A DNA stretch of 64,000 nucleotides from Pedobacter nutrimenti (GTDB lineage Bacteria; Bacteroidota; Bacteroidia; Sphingobacteriales; Sphingobacteriaceae): positions 188,285-252,284 of the forward strand of contig NZ_QKLU01000002.1 of NCBI RefSeq assembly GCF_003208655.1, read 5' to 3'. How positions within the stretch are numbered: position 1 is the stretch's first letter; each line of letters starts with the position of its first letter. Shown here one piece after another: positions 9,148 to 18,450 of this stretch. The translations under genes and the position numbers were made by a program. The notes beneath the pieces were generated by a model. It was not told the origin of the DNA and did not search any database. It saw only the letters and a list, made by a program, of their open reading frames with translations.

Positions 9148-9783
9148 TTAAAAAAATGGATTATTCGCTTTTTCAAAACCGATCAGGGTTGACCTCCCGT
9201 GTCCCGGATAAACGGTACAATCATCGGGTAAGGTAAATAATTTTTCCCTAATACTACTGAGCAGTTGTTGATGGTTCCCACCAGGAAGATCCGTCCGGCC
9301 AATACTTCCGTAAAACAATGCATCACCCCCAATCACAAAATTTGCTTTTTTGGAATAGAAACACAAATGCGCCGGAGAATGCCCTGGTGTAAACAAAAGT
9401 TCAAGGCTGGTATTCCCAAAACTAACAGTTCCGGACTCTCCTAAAAAAATCTCGGGCTCAGGGGACAACTCATAATGAAAGCCCATTTGAGGGGCATAAG
9501 AAGGTACTGCCTGCAGGATGTAAAGCTCCCCCTTGTTAAATTGTGGTTTCAAAGACCAGTTGTCAAATACAAATTTATTCCCAAAAACATGATCAAGATG
9601 ACAATGTGTATTCAGCAAAAGAACCGGTTTAAGCTTATTGTCCCTTATAAAAGCAACCAGTTCATTTTGTTCCTCCCCGCTATACATTCCAGGATCAATA
9701 ATTGCCGCTTCACCTGTTTGGTCATAAACCACATAAGTGTTTTCCTGATAGGCATTAAATGTAAACTGATGGATTTTAATCAT
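9148..9783 (-). CDS. metallo-beta-lactamase-fold hydrolase (glyoxalase II-like)
   Basis: A 211-residue cytosolic MBL-fold enzyme. The HxHxDH metal motif is NTHCHLDHVFGN with His60, His62, Asp64 and His65; a further metal His is in FTPGHSPAHLC and the late PGHG motif is present. Length and layout match the compact glyoxalase II-like group of Bacteroidota, which lacks the long C-terminal domain of true GloB. The substrate (a thioester such as S-lactoylglutathione or another) cannot be read from sequence. It lies between gldD (28 nt upstream) and the LolC/E-type gene (10 nt downstream) on the same strand. Confidence 0.87.
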   Translation of the reverse strand: MIKIHQFTFNAYQENTYVVYDQTGEAAIIDPGMYSGEEQNELVAFIRDNKLKPVLLLNTHCHLDHVFGNKFVFDNWSLKPQFNKGELYILQAVPSYAPQMGFHYELSPEPEIFLGESGTVSFGNTSLELLFTPGHSPAHLCFYSKKANFVIGGDALFYGSIGRTDLPGGNHQQLLSSIREKLFTLPDDCTVYPGHGRSTLIGFEKANNPFF

Positions 9784-9811
9784 AAAATTCTTATTAATAC
9801 AAAAAAAGTGG

Positions 9812-10393
9812 CTAAGGTTTCCAGCGGAAAGACCGGATCATAACATCTATGTCTTTTTTAATAAAGTTAACGACAGGAGCAATAGAATCATATTGCGGCC
9901 GCTCATAAAAATACAAAGCCCCCCTAAAGTAATGCTTTGCACTATCTGTTAAGAAAAATTGTACAGAAGAAGCTGTATTTCCCTGTATCAGATAGCAAAC
10001 ACCATAAACCTTTTTATCCGGGAAATTGATGAGTTTCTGATCAATTGAATTCGCTTTGACTGTATGCTTAAAGGCAAGCTCTCTTGCGTACTCTGTTAAT
10101 TTAACCACTTCATTTTTGGAGTGGACCTCATGATAGGTCAAATGGATTTTACCATTAAAAGCAGGAAAACTTAAATTACTCCAGCAAGGCTGTGCATTTT
10201 TTTCTGTATCCGCACTGATGTTGGCATATACCGGATAGTCAAAACTAAATGGACAGGAACTTACATAATGCTGGTATTTTTTCTCCGGAAAATCTATCCT
10301 GAAATAGCCTTTTGGTTTAGGAGTGTAACTGTCGTTGTGACAAGCTGTCCCAAGCAGGGCAAGCATCAGAAGAAAAAACAACCTGTACCTCAT
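9812..10393 (-). CDS. gldD: gliding-motility lipoprotein GldD
   Basis: A 193-residue lipoprotein with signal peptide and lipobox LLGTAC. The mature start YTPKPKGYFRIDFPEKKYQ is the GldD signature. In Flavobacterium johnsoniae GldD is required for gliding and supports the type IX secretion/gliding machinery; in many non-gliding Bacteroidota it is retained. ATG at 10393 is chosen over GTG at 10396: its A is shared with the aroE stop (TGATG), a 1-nt overlap indicating translational coupling. No other gld or por genes are near. Confidence 0.93.
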   Translation of the reverse strand: MRYRLFFLLMLALLGTACHNDSYTPKPKGYFRIDFPEKKYQHYVSSCPFSFDYPVYANISADTEKNAQPCWSNLSFPAFNGKIHLTYHEVHSKNEVVKLTEYARELAFKHTVKANSIDQKLINFPDKKVYGVCYLIQGNTASSVQFFLTDSAKHYFRGALYFYERPQYDSIAPVVNFIKKDIDVMIRSFRWKP

Positions 10394-11139
10394 CACGATT
10401 GATTCCAGATAAACCAGGAACGCTCCGCCTGAAGATACAGCATTTCCATCCCATTTTTTGTTGCTGCGCCCATCTCCCTGGATTTTCTTAAAAATTCCGT
10501 TTCTTCGGGGTTATAGACCAGGTCATAAACCAAATGCTGCGGTGTTAAAAATCCATAATTTATTCCGGGGCTGGACGAAACATCAGGAGACATTCCCAAT
10601 GGCGTTGTATTGACCAATACCGTATGTTCCTTCAGAAGATCCGCCGTCACATCTTCATACAGAATGTTATCCTTAGCCATTTTTCTGCTGACAGACAAAA
10701 AGCTGATCCCCAATTTTCCCAGAACATATTTCACTGCTTTAGCAGCCCCTCCGTCACCAAAAATCAAGGCCTTTTGGTGATGTTCTCCAAGCAGGGGTTT
10801 CAAAGACTCCTCGAAACCATAGGCATCTGTATTGTATCCTTTCAGATGGCGCTGTCCATCTTTATGGCTAATGTCAATGCAATTTACAGCACCTATAAAA
10901 GCGGCGGCCTCATCAATTTCATTTAAAAAAGGAAGCACCTGAACTTTATAAGGGATGGTCACATTTAAGCCAGAAATACCGGGGCCTTCTTCCAAAAGTT
11001 TTTCAAGAAGGTTAATTTCAGCAATAGGGAACAATTCATATACGCAGTCGCCAATATGATCCCGTTCAAACTGTTCTGTAAAATATTTCTTTGAAAAAGA
11101 ATGTGACAGCGGATAACCTATCAGTCCAAATGTTCTCAT
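10393..11139 (-). CDS. aroE: shikimate dehydrogenase
   Basis: NADPH-dependent reduction of 3-dehydroshikimate to shikimate in aromatic amino acid synthesis. The 248 residues include the substrate-binding YPLSHSFSK near residues 9-17, the catalytic Lys65 in NVTIPYK, the Asp of YNTDAYGF, and the nucleotide-binding loop FGDGGAAKA (one Gly pattern variant of GxGGxx). The C-terminal DLVYNPEETEFL is typical. It is slightly short, like the AroE/YdiB-like forms of Bacteroidota. It overlaps gldD at the stop codon. The phosphosulfolactate synthase gene is 51 nt upstream on the same strand. Confidence 0.95.
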   Translation of the reverse strand: MRTFGLIGYPLSHSFSKKYFTEQFERDHIGDCVYELFPIAEINLLEKLLEEGPGISGLNVTIPYKVQVLPFLNEIDEAAAFIGAVNCIDISHKDGQRHLKGYNTDAYGFEESLKPLLGEHHQKALIFGDGGAAKAVKYVLGKLGISFLSVSRKMAKDNILYEDVTADLLKEHTVLVNTTPLGMSPDVSSSPGINYGFLTPQHLVYDLVYNPEETEFLRKSREMGAATKNGMEMLYLQAERSWFIWNQS

Positions 11140-11190
11140 TCTGCAGAAATTAGGAATGTAAACCGTTTTTCCTCATCATAAGGTTTCTGC

Positions 11191-11958
11191 TTACTTATTT
11201 AAATTAAGAAAATGATCAAAAGTATCCCCTCTAAGGCCAAGTCTGATGGTTTCCAGTGGAATTACTTCTGCTGGCGCAATGTTCCCTAAATTCACATTGG
11301 TTCCGATGAGTTTAATAAACCAAACCTGTTGCTCTTTTTGCGGGGCTTCCCAAATGATCGTTTCTTCCGGTATCTGGGTCAGGATCTCATCCACCAATCC
11401 TTCACGTACCTCTCCTGAATCCCTGTAAATCCCCACATTTCCACCTTCTCTTGCTTCTGCAATCACTTTCCATGATCCGGCTTCAATTTCCGCATTCATG
11501 AGTTTGATCCATTTATAAGGGGCAAATATTTTTTTTGCGTCCTTTGAACCAACTTCAGAGATGACAGTAACTTGTTTTGCTAATTTATTGATGAACTCGC
11601 ATTTCTCTTCATGTTCTATCGTGATAGAGCCATCCGAAACTTCCGCGTATTCCATTCCAAACTGATCGAGCACCCTGCAGTAATCATCAAACTGATTTCT
11701 GATCACAAAAGCTTCAAACAAAGTTCCTCCAAAATAAGTAGGAATTCCTGCGCTTTTATAAATTGCCAGTTTCTCTTTCAGGTTGGGTGTAACAAAAGAA
11801 GTAGCCCAGCCCAGTTTAACGATATCAGTATGCACACCGGCAACCTCAATAAAATCTTCCGTTTGCCTTAAGCTTAAACCTTTGTCCATTACCATCGTTA
11901 TGCCTTTTTGACGGGGCTTAACAGGACGCTCAGGTATGTTATTTAAAGGATAGTTCAT
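11191..11958 (-). CDS. phosphosulfolactate synthase (ComA family)
   Basis: A 255-residue TIM-barrel protein of the ComA family, which adds sulfite to phosphoenolpyruvate to form (R)-phosphosulfolactate. Recognised by KPRQKGITMVMDKGLSL at the N-terminus, TDIVKLGWATSFV, GIPTYFGGTLFE, YAEVSDGSI, VISEVGSKD and the late LGLRGDTFDHF. In methanogens the product leads to coenzyme M and in Bacillus to spore sulfolactate. Neither applies here, so the product's fate is open; sulfolactate, cysteate or a sulfonolipid head group are guesses. No ComB or ComC homologue is visible. Probably cotranscribed with aroE. Confidence 0.9.
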   Translation of the reverse strand: MNYPLNNIPERPVKPRQKGITMVMDKGLSLRQTEDFIEVAGVHTDIVKLGWATSFVTPNLKEKLAIYKSAGIPTYFGGTLFEAFVIRNQFDDYCRVLDQFGMEYAEVSDGSITIEHEEKCEFINKLAKQVTVISEVGSKDAKKIFAPYKWIKLMNAEIEAGSWKVIAEAREGGNVGIYRDSGEVREGLVDEILTQIPEETIIWEAPQKEQQVWFIKLIGTNVNLGNIAPAEVIPLETIRLGLRGDTFDHFLNLNK

Positions 11959-12037
11959 ATATCTTGCAAAGGTTAAAAAAAATTAGACTGCTTTTATCAG
12001 CTTTATCTAATAAAAGGGTATTTTTTTTAACGGGATA

Positions 12038-13441
12038 TTACTTTACGTATTTACTAATGACTTCAAGTATCATTCCATTGTCCTGTAACTGGGGCAGATA
12101 CTCAAATAAGATATAATGTTTTTCGGGGTCGGTATTTAAAGCTGTTTCAAGATACACCAAAGCCTCTTTATGCTGGCCCAATGCAAAAAGATAAGCCACC
12201 ATTCTATAGTAAAGTTCAGCGGCATCCGGATTATTTTTAATGCCTTCAGAAATCGTTTCTGATGCCTCGTACAACTTGCCTTGTTCATAAAGTACCGTAG
12301 AAAAATCAAGCCAGGCCTCTACATCCAGCGGATTATATTCTAAAACTTTATCGTAGGCATCAATCGAATTGTCAATCTGACCAAGTTTATAATAAGCATC
12401 TGCCATGGCAAACCAGAAATCCGGATTTTCCTCATCCAATTCCAGGGCTTTTTTATAAAAATGCAGCGATTCGAAATACCGTTCCTCAAAGTTCAGGGTA
12501 ACCCCAATTCCAAACCAGGCATCAGCCATCTTCATGTCCATTTTCACAGACTTTTTGTAATAAGACCTTGCCTCGTCCATACGTTCCAGCTTCTCGTAGC
12601 ACTCTCCTATTGCACAATAGGTATCTGCATTAGGTTTTTCGTACTCAAAAGTCTGTTTGTATACTTCAATTGCTTCCGCATACCGATCGACCTGCACAAG
12701 GGCATTTCCCTTATTGTAATAAGCCGAAGCAAAATTATCCTTGATCAATATCGCATAGTCATAGGCATCAATGGCTTTTTCGAACAAGTCCAGTTTATGA
12801 TAAGAGTTCGCAAGATTGTACCAGGCCGCATAAGAATAAGGGTCATTATCAATATATTCCTTATAAAACTGGATACTCTCTTCCTGTTTATCTAAAATAT
12901 CGTAGCAAAAGGCCAGTTCATATAAACCGTCTTTATTTTCCATATTTTGCTCCAGGCTTTGCTTGATGTAAACAATTGCATGCTCATAATCCAGCATGTT
13001 CTGATATACGTAAGCAATCTGCAACAGAATTTCATCGGTGGTTTCTGCAAAATCCAGGGCTTTTTGAAAATTCTCCAAAGCTTCATGGTAACGTTCCAGA
13101 CTGTTGTAGATATTCCCCCGAAGAATATAAATTTCTGCTTCCGAGGCCTCCAGCATTTCTGCCTTTTCCAAAGCAAGAAAAGCCCGCTCTATCTGATCGG
13201 TAATAAAAAGCAGTTGGGCCTGTTTCACAAGAAAAACGGCGGCATAAGGATGCTGGTTTAAGGCGTATTCTATGACCTGAAGTGCTTTAACCGGGTCACT
13301 CTTCTCTATATAATAATCAATGATGTTTTCAAAAGCCTGGGCATCAAAAAAATACTGATCCTGGTTCCGTATCATCTCCTCGTAACGCTCAACCGAACGT
13401 TGTGCGTCGTCGCTAAAATCAAAGTAAAATTCCTCTTCCAT
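12038..13441 (-). CDS. tetratricopeptide-repeat protein
   Basis: A 467-residue protein made almost wholly of TPR-like units (about 12 copies of 34 residues), e.g. AEAEIYILRGNIYNSLERYHEAL-type helices, AWYNLANSYHKLDLFEKAIDAY and ADAWFGIGVTLNFEERYFES. No signal peptide or membrane helix is seen; the N-terminus is acidic (MEEEFYFDFSDD). TPR arrays mediate protein contacts, and no partner can be named. It is the first gene of a minus-strand run leading to the ComA-type gene 79 nt further on, though that gap may hold a separate promoter. Confidence 0.85.
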   Translation of the reverse strand: MEEEFYFDFSDDAQRSVERYEEMIRNQDQYFFDAQAFENIIDYYIEKSDPVKALQVIEYALNQHPYAAVFLVKQAQLLFITDQIERAFLALEKAEMLEASEAEIYILRGNIYNSLERYHEALENFQKALDFAETTDEILLQIAYVYQNMLDYEHAIVYIKQSLEQNMENKDGLYELAFCYDILDKQEESIQFYKEYIDNDPYSYAAWYNLANSYHKLDLFEKAIDAYDYAILIKDNFASAYYNKGNALVQVDRYAEAIEVYKQTFEYEKPNADTYCAIGECYEKLERMDEARSYYKKSVKMDMKMADAWFGIGVTLNFEERYFESLHFYKKALELDEENPDFWFAMADAYYKLGQIDNSIDAYDKVLEYNPLDVEAWLDFSTVLYEQGKLYEASETISEGIKNNPDAAELYYRMVAYLFALGQHKEALVYLETALNTDPEKHYILFEYLPQLQDNGMILEVISKYVK

Positions 13442-13789
13442 GTATTGAATAATTAAAGAACAGATCCCTTTTTTTTAAATACATTATAAGTTTACGCTAT
13501 TTAAACGTAGATAAAGCGAAATAATTTTCAACATTCACACACTTAAATGTATAATCCACTGATAAATTTACAGTTAGCAACAGATTGGGAGGATGGACAA
13601 AAAGCATTAAATTTCTTTTTGTTTGTTCAGAAGTTCAATGCAAAGGAACAAAACAAAATTTTAAAGCCCGTAATCCTGCTGTCAAGAAATAAGCATTTCT
13701 CTATTTTTTTATAAAGCGCAAAAGAGCATCTTTGTTCTGGGCCATTCAAGGCTTGACATTATTTTTATACAAACCATTATTCATTAAAC
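13442..13789. other. 348-nt divergent intergenic region
   Basis: Separates the TPR gene from the aldehyde dehydrogenase. AT-rich, no supported ORF or RNA. It holds the candidate TPR promoter listed at 13502-13531. Near the dehydrogenase start a TTGACA/TATAC pair is visible by eye, but that is not the known Bacteroidota promoter form, so I make no call for the plus strand. Confidence 0.5.
13502..13531 (-). promoter_or_regulatory. candidate promoter of the TPR gene
   Basis: On the minus strand TTG (13529-13531), a 19-nt spacer and TACGTTTA (7 of 8 matches to TAnnTTTG), about 60 nt upstream of the start codon. Confidence 0.4.
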
Positions 13790-15328
13790 ATGCAAAAAGA
13801 TATCAGTATTGTATTAAAAAATTTAGGCATCCTGGACATCAACCCGGCTTACAGCACCGGAAAAATATGGGGACCTGATTCAGGAGCCGCAACGATAGAG
13901 AGCTTTTCACCTGTTAACGGAAAAAAAATTGCTTCAGTCCAGGTCGCAACTGCTGATGATTATGAAAATGTAATGAAAACCGCCGAGCAGGCTTTTTTGA
14001 CCTGGAGAAACATCCCCGCCCCCAAAAGAGGTGATGTGGTCAGGCAATTAGGTGATGCTTTACGGGCAAACAAAGAAGATCTTGGAACCCTTGTTTCCTA
14101 CGAAATGGGTAAAAGCCTGCAGGAAGGATTTGGAGAAGTGCAGGAGATGATCGACATCTGTGATTTTGCAGTCGGCCTGTCCAGACAATTGTATGGCCTG
14201 ACCATGCACTCTGAAAGACCAAGCCACAGGATGTACGAACAATGGCATCCAATGGGCATTGTAAGCATTATCTCTGCTTTCAATTTCCCTGTGGCAGTAT
14301 GGAGCTGGAATGCAGCCCTGGCACTTGTATGCGGAAATGTCTGTGTTTGGAAACCTTCTTCTAAAACCCCGCTTTGTGCAGTAGCCTGTCAGCATATCCT
14401 TGCCAATGTGCTTCAAGCAAATGACCTGCCTGAAGGGATCAGCGCTCTTCTGATTGGTAATGCTGTTGGTGACATGATGAATCATGATAAACGTATTCCA
14501 CTGGTTTCTTTTACAGGTTCTACCCGTATCGGGCGCCATGTATCTGCTGCCGTTGCAGGCCGATTTGGTCAGACTATACTTGAACTTGGGGGAAACAATG
14601 CCATTATTATTTCCAAAGACGCAGACCTGGACATGTCTATTATCGGAGCTGTATTTGGTGCCGTAGGTACTGCCGGGCAACGCTGTACTTCCACCAGAAG
14701 GCTTATTATCCACGAAGATATTTATGATGCTTTTACAGCTAAACTGGTTAAGGCTTATGGGCAATTGAGAATCGGCGATCCTTTGGACCAGCACAACCAT
14801 GTTGGGCCGCTTATTGATACTGCCGCTGTGGATATGTATCTGAAAGCCATTGAAAAAGGTAAATCCGAAGGTGCAAAGTTTGTCGTTGAGGGTGGCGTTC
14901 TTGAAGGTGGCAACTATACTTCTGGCTGTTATGTTAAACCATGCGTAGCAGAAGTAAAAAATCATTATGAAATTGTTCAGGAAGAAACTTTTGCCCCAAT
15001 ACTTTATTTGATCAAATACAAAACACTTGACCAGGCCATAGCCTTACAAAACGGTGTACCTCAAGGTCTTTCTTCTGCCATCATGACCCTAAATCTACGG
15101 GAAGCAGAACAGTTTTTATCTGTTAACGGTTCAGATTGTGGTATAGCAAATGTTAATATCGGGACCTCTGGCGCGGAAATCGGTGGTGCTTTTGGCGGTG
15201 AAAAAGAAACCGGCGGGGGCCGGGAAAGTGGCTCAGATGCCTGGAAGGGTTATATGCGCAGGCAAACCAACACCATTAATTACTCCAATACACTTCCTCT
15301 TGCCCAGGGAATCAAATTTGACTTGTAA
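13790..15328 (+). CDS. ALDH7-type aldehyde dehydrogenase (piperideine-6-carboxylate / aminoadipate-semialdehyde dehydrogenase-like)
   Basis: A 512-residue NAD(P)+ aldehyde dehydrogenase. The catalytic Cys299 lies in GTAGQRCTSTRRL and the general base Glu265 in LELGGNN. The N-terminus, YEQWHPMGIVSIISAFNFPVAVW and the C-terminal EIGGAFGGEKETGGGRESGSDAWK are those of the ALDH7A1/AmaB group, which oxidises alpha-aminoadipic semialdehyde in lysine breakdown. The expected partner, a lysine aminotransferase, is not beside it. It is monocistronic: a long divergent gap precedes it and a strong terminator follows. Family secure, physiological substrate inferred. Confidence 0.9.
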   Translation: MQKDISIVLKNLGILDINPAYSTGKIWGPDSGAATIESFSPVNGKKIASVQVATADDYENVMKTAEQAFLTWRNIPAPKRGDVVRQLGDALRANKEDLGTLVSYEMGKSLQEGFGEVQEMIDICDFAVGLSRQLYGLTMHSERPSHRMYEQWHPMGIVSIISAFNFPVAVWSWNAALALVCGNVCVWKPSSKTPLCAVACQHILANVLQANDLPEGISALLIGNAVGDMMNHDKRIPLVSFTGSTRIGRHVSAAVAGRFGQTILELGGNNAIIISKDADLDMSIIGAVFGAVGTAGQRCTSTRRLIIHEDIYDAFTAKLVKAYGQLRIGDPLDQHNHVGPLIDTAAVDMYLKAIEKGKSEGAKFVVEGGVLEGGNYTSGCYVKPCVAEVKNHYEIVQEETFAPILYLIKYKTLDQAIALQNGVPQGLSSAIMTLNLREAEQFLSVNGSDCGIANVNIGTSGAEIGGAFGGEKETGGGRESGSDAWKGYMRRQTNTINYSNTLPLAQGIKFDL

Positions 15329-15354
15329 GTTATTCTTCAACATCATTATTTCGG

Positions 15355-15384
15355 GGGCTGCTGGCATGAGCAGCCCTCTTTTTT
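15355..15384 (+). terminator. rho-independent terminator of the aldehyde dehydrogenase
   Basis: GGGCTGCT / AGCAGCCC, 8-bp stem with a 6-nt loop, followed by TCTTTTTT, 26 nt after the stop codon. Confidence 0.85.
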
Positions 15385-15552
15385 ACAGCTTTTTTTTCGC
15401 AGGATTTTCTTTCTGAAGTTCCCTTTCAGATTCCTCTTTATTTTTCTGAAAAAATTGCACTCATTCAATAATCCTGCTTTGAAAGCCAGTCAATTTGATG
15501 TATGTTTAAAGATTTTTATTTGCTTACGTTCCCTTAGTTTTAACTTTTATAT

Positions 15553-18450
15553 ATGTTACGCGTCGATAGCTCAAAACCATGCAAAATTGTTTATTCCTTG
15601 TGCAAGCATGAGTTTCTAGGCTATGTAATTGAGCCCCATATTGTCCAGTTAAACCCTCAGGGCGATTTTTCCCTTACCTATCAACGGCTTTTTAGCCATA
15701 CGGCAAAAGAATTTGCAAAACACCTTAGTGAAACTGATTTAAAAATCATAAAAGTCCTGGACGAAACCGAGCAGGATTTCATCATCAAAAAGTACCATAA
15801 GAAACAGACCCGCCCGCTGGAGTTTTTCAGCAAGTTTTTTGATGATAAATTCTATGATACCGTTCGTCCTAAAATTGAAAAAAAACTGGCGGAAGTATTG
15901 TCCATTCTGGCCATAACCGATTCTCTTTACCTGATGGGCAAAGATGGCTGGCCAGCCGACCGGAAAATTGAGATTGCAGCAGAACCGGCTACCATCCTGT
16001 TTCATTTTAGAAGAAATGAAACTGAAACCAGGTATTTTCCTACCCTAAAATACCAGGGCCTTCGGATAGACTTCATGTTTAAGGACGCACAGATTGTCAG
16101 TAACCAGCCCGCCTGGATGCTGCTGAACGATACCCTCTATTTTTTCGAGCAGGATATAGAAGGAAAAAAATTACAGCCCTTTTTAAACAAACGCTTCATT
16201 ACCATTCCGAAAGCAACTGAAGAAGCTTATTTTGAAAAATTTGTAGCGCCACTTATTGAGAAGTATCATGTGTATGCTGAAGGCTTTGAAATAAAAACCG
16301 AGAAATATGACCCCGTAGCGGTCATTAAGGTAATTTATGTAGAAAATGGGATTTCACAGTTGCAACTTTATTTCAGATACGGATCGTATGTTTTTGCAAT
16401 GGATAATGAACGAAAGGTCACCGTAAGAATTCTTAAAAATGAAAACAACTATACTTTCACCAGAATTAAGCGCAATACGGACTGGGAAAAAAGCAAATTC
16501 AATGAATTGCTCCGATCGGGCCTGAAAAAAACCAGTGCATTATTCCATCACCTGGAACTCAGCCCTGAACACGAAGAACAGGACAGGTCTTATGGGGTAA
16601 TCAACTGGATCAATGAACATTTGGAGGAACTGGAGGCAAAAGGGTACGAAATAGAACAAAGCACCGGTAGCAAACGTTTTCTGTTTGCAACCAGCAAAAT
16701 AGATTTCCAGATCAGTGAAAACAATGACTGGTTTGACATTAATGCCATTGTTTACTTTGGCAGCCATCCGATTCCTTTTCTTTCCTTAAAACAACATATC
16801 CTTCAAAAGAAAAGGGAATTTATTCTTCCCGACGGCTCTATTGCCATTATCCCGGACCAATGGTTAACCAAGTATGGTAGTCTTTTCAATTTATCAGAGG
16901 GTGCCAAAACCTTAAAACTAAAGAAACATCATATCGGCCTGATCAATGACCTTGCTGAAGACAGCATTGCCAATGTTACCCTGAGCAGAAAACTTCAGAA
17001 GTTAAATGATTTTGAAAATATTGCAGATGTTCAGATGCCCCTCCATTTTAAAGGGGACCTGAGAAGCTATCAAAAAGCAGGCTATAACTGGTTCAGTTTT
17101 CTCAGAGAATACAATTTTGGCGGTTGTCTTGCGGATGATATGGGTTTGGGAAAAACCATACAGACCCTGGCTTTATTGCAAAAGCTCAAAGAAGAGAACG
17201 AGCAAAATGCCACACATGGCACTTCATTGATCATCATGCCAACTTCTTTGATTTACAATTGGCTGAGCGAGGCCAAAAAATTCACTCCAAAACTTCGCAT
17301 TTATGCGCATACAGGAAGTTCCAGGAATAAAGACGTCAGCCAATTTATCCGTTATGATGTGATCATTACCACTTATGGCATTACAAGAGTTGACATCTCC
17401 CTGATGAAGGATTTTTATTTCAATTATGTCATTCTGGATGAAAGTCAGAACATAAAAAACCCATCCTCAAAATCTTTTAAGTCTGTAAAGGCATTAAAAT
17501 CCAGGCACCGGCTGATTTTAAGTGGTACACCTGTTGAAAATTCGGTAGGAGACCTCTGGACACAGCTTACTTTTCTCAATCCCGGCTTATTGGGGACGCA
17601 AACTTTTTTTAATGAAGAGTATGTACAAGCCATTGAGAAGAAAAAAGATGAAGAAAAAGCCAGAAAATTACAAGCCATCATTAAACCCTTTGTATTAAGA
17701 AGAACGAAGGAACAGGTCGCTGAAGAACTTCCGGCAAAAACCGAACAGATTTTCTATTGTGATATGAGTGAGGACCAGGCTGCCTATTACGAAAAAACAA
17801 AATCTGCCTACAGAAACGATCTTCTGAGCAGCATGGATGACGGAACCTATGCAAAAAAACAGGTACAACTGCTGCAGGGACTTACTGCGCTGAGGCAACT
17901 GGCCAATCACCCCATGATGATCGATGAAGCTTATGGCTCTGATTCAGGTAAATTTGAAAACGTCGTGCATACACTGGACAACGTTCTTAAAGGCGGCCAT
18001 AAAGTCCTGATCTTTTCGCAGTTCGTAAAACATCTTAGCATTTTTAAAAGTCACCTGGACAAAGAAGAAGTCCCATACGCCTATTTAGATGGGACCACAA
18101 AAAAAAGAGGGGAAATTGTTGCCGACTTTCAGCAAAACCCCGACCTGAAAGTATTTTTGATTTCTATTAAGGCTGGTGGCGTTGGGTTAAACCTTACCCA
18201 GGCAGATTATGTATTTATTTTAGATCCATGGTGGAACCCCGCTGTAGAACAACAGGCAATAGACAGGACACACCGCATTGGTCAGGACAAAAAAGTTTTC
18301 ATTTATAAGTTTATCACCAAAGACACGGTGGAAGAAAAGATCCTATCTCTTCAAAACCGGAAAAAGAGACTGGCAAATGCGCTGATTACCACCGAGGAGA
18401 GCTTTTTCAAGTCACTTAGCAAAGACGACATCCGGGAGCTTTTAAATTAA
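15553..18450 (+). CDS. SNF2/Rad54-family DEAD/DEAH-box helicase
   Basis: A 965-residue SF2 ATPase. The first 480 residues are a divergent N-terminal region without a recognised SWIM zinc motif. The helicase core begins about residue 495: Walker A DDMGLGKT near 527, motif II DESQNIKN near 629 (DESQ in place of DEAH), motif III SGTPVENS. The C-terminal RecA domain has KAGGVGLNLTQADYV and QAIDRTHRIGQ near 900. Such proteins move along double-stranded DNA and remodel bound proteins; bacterial relatives include the RapA-like and HepA-like groups, though no RapA-specific N-terminal Tudor-like domain is evident. No adjacent methylase or nuclease suggests a defence role. Confidence 0.93.
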   Translation: MLRVDSSKPCKIVYSLCKHEFLGYVIEPHIVQLNPQGDFSLTYQRLFSHTAKEFAKHLSETDLKIIKVLDETEQDFIIKKYHKKQTRPLEFFSKFFDDKFYDTVRPKIEKKLAEVLSILAITDSLYLMGKDGWPADRKIEIAAEPATILFHFRRNETETRYFPTLKYQGLRIDFMFKDAQIVSNQPAWMLLNDTLYFFEQDIEGKKLQPFLNKRFITIPKATEEAYFEKFVAPLIEKYHVYAEGFEIKTEKYDPVAVIKVIYVENGISQLQLYFRYGSYVFAMDNERKVTVRILKNENNYTFTRIKRNTDWEKSKFNELLRSGLKKTSALFHHLELSPEHEEQDRSYGVINWINEHLEELEAKGYEIEQSTGSKRFLFATSKIDFQISENNDWFDINAIVYFGSHPIPFLSLKQHILQKKREFILPDGSIAIIPDQWLTKYGSLFNLSEGAKTLKLKKHHIGLINDLAEDSIANVTLSRKLQKLNDFENIADVQMPLHFKGDLRSYQKAGYNWFSFLREYNFGGCLADDMGLGKTIQTLALLQKLKEENEQNATHGTSLIIMPTSLIYNWLSEAKKFTPKLRIYAHTGSSRNKDVSQFIRYDVIITTYGITRVDISLMKDFYFNYVILDESQNIKNPSSKSFKSVKALKSRHRLILSGTPVENSVGDLWTQLTFLNPGLLGTQTFFNEEYVQAIEKKKDEEKARKLQAIIKPFVLRRTKEQVAEELPAKTEQIFYCDMSEDQAAYYEKTKSAYRNDLLSSMDDGTYAKKQVQLLQGLTALRQLANHPMMIDEAYGSDSGKFENVVHTLDNVLKGGHKVLIFSQFVKHLSIFKSHLDKEEVPYAYLDGTTKKRGEIVADFQQNPDLKVFLISIKAGGVGLNLTQADYVFILDPWWNPAVEQQAIDRTHRIGQDKKVFIYKFITKDTVEEKILSLQNRKKRLANALITTEESFFKSLSKDDIRELLN

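Noticed and set aside
13750..13789. Sigma70-like TTGACA/TATAC pair before the aldehyde dehydrogenase
   Set aside because: Bacteroidota housekeeping promoters use TTG and TAnnTTTG; an enterobacterial-type match in AT-rich DNA is expected by chance.
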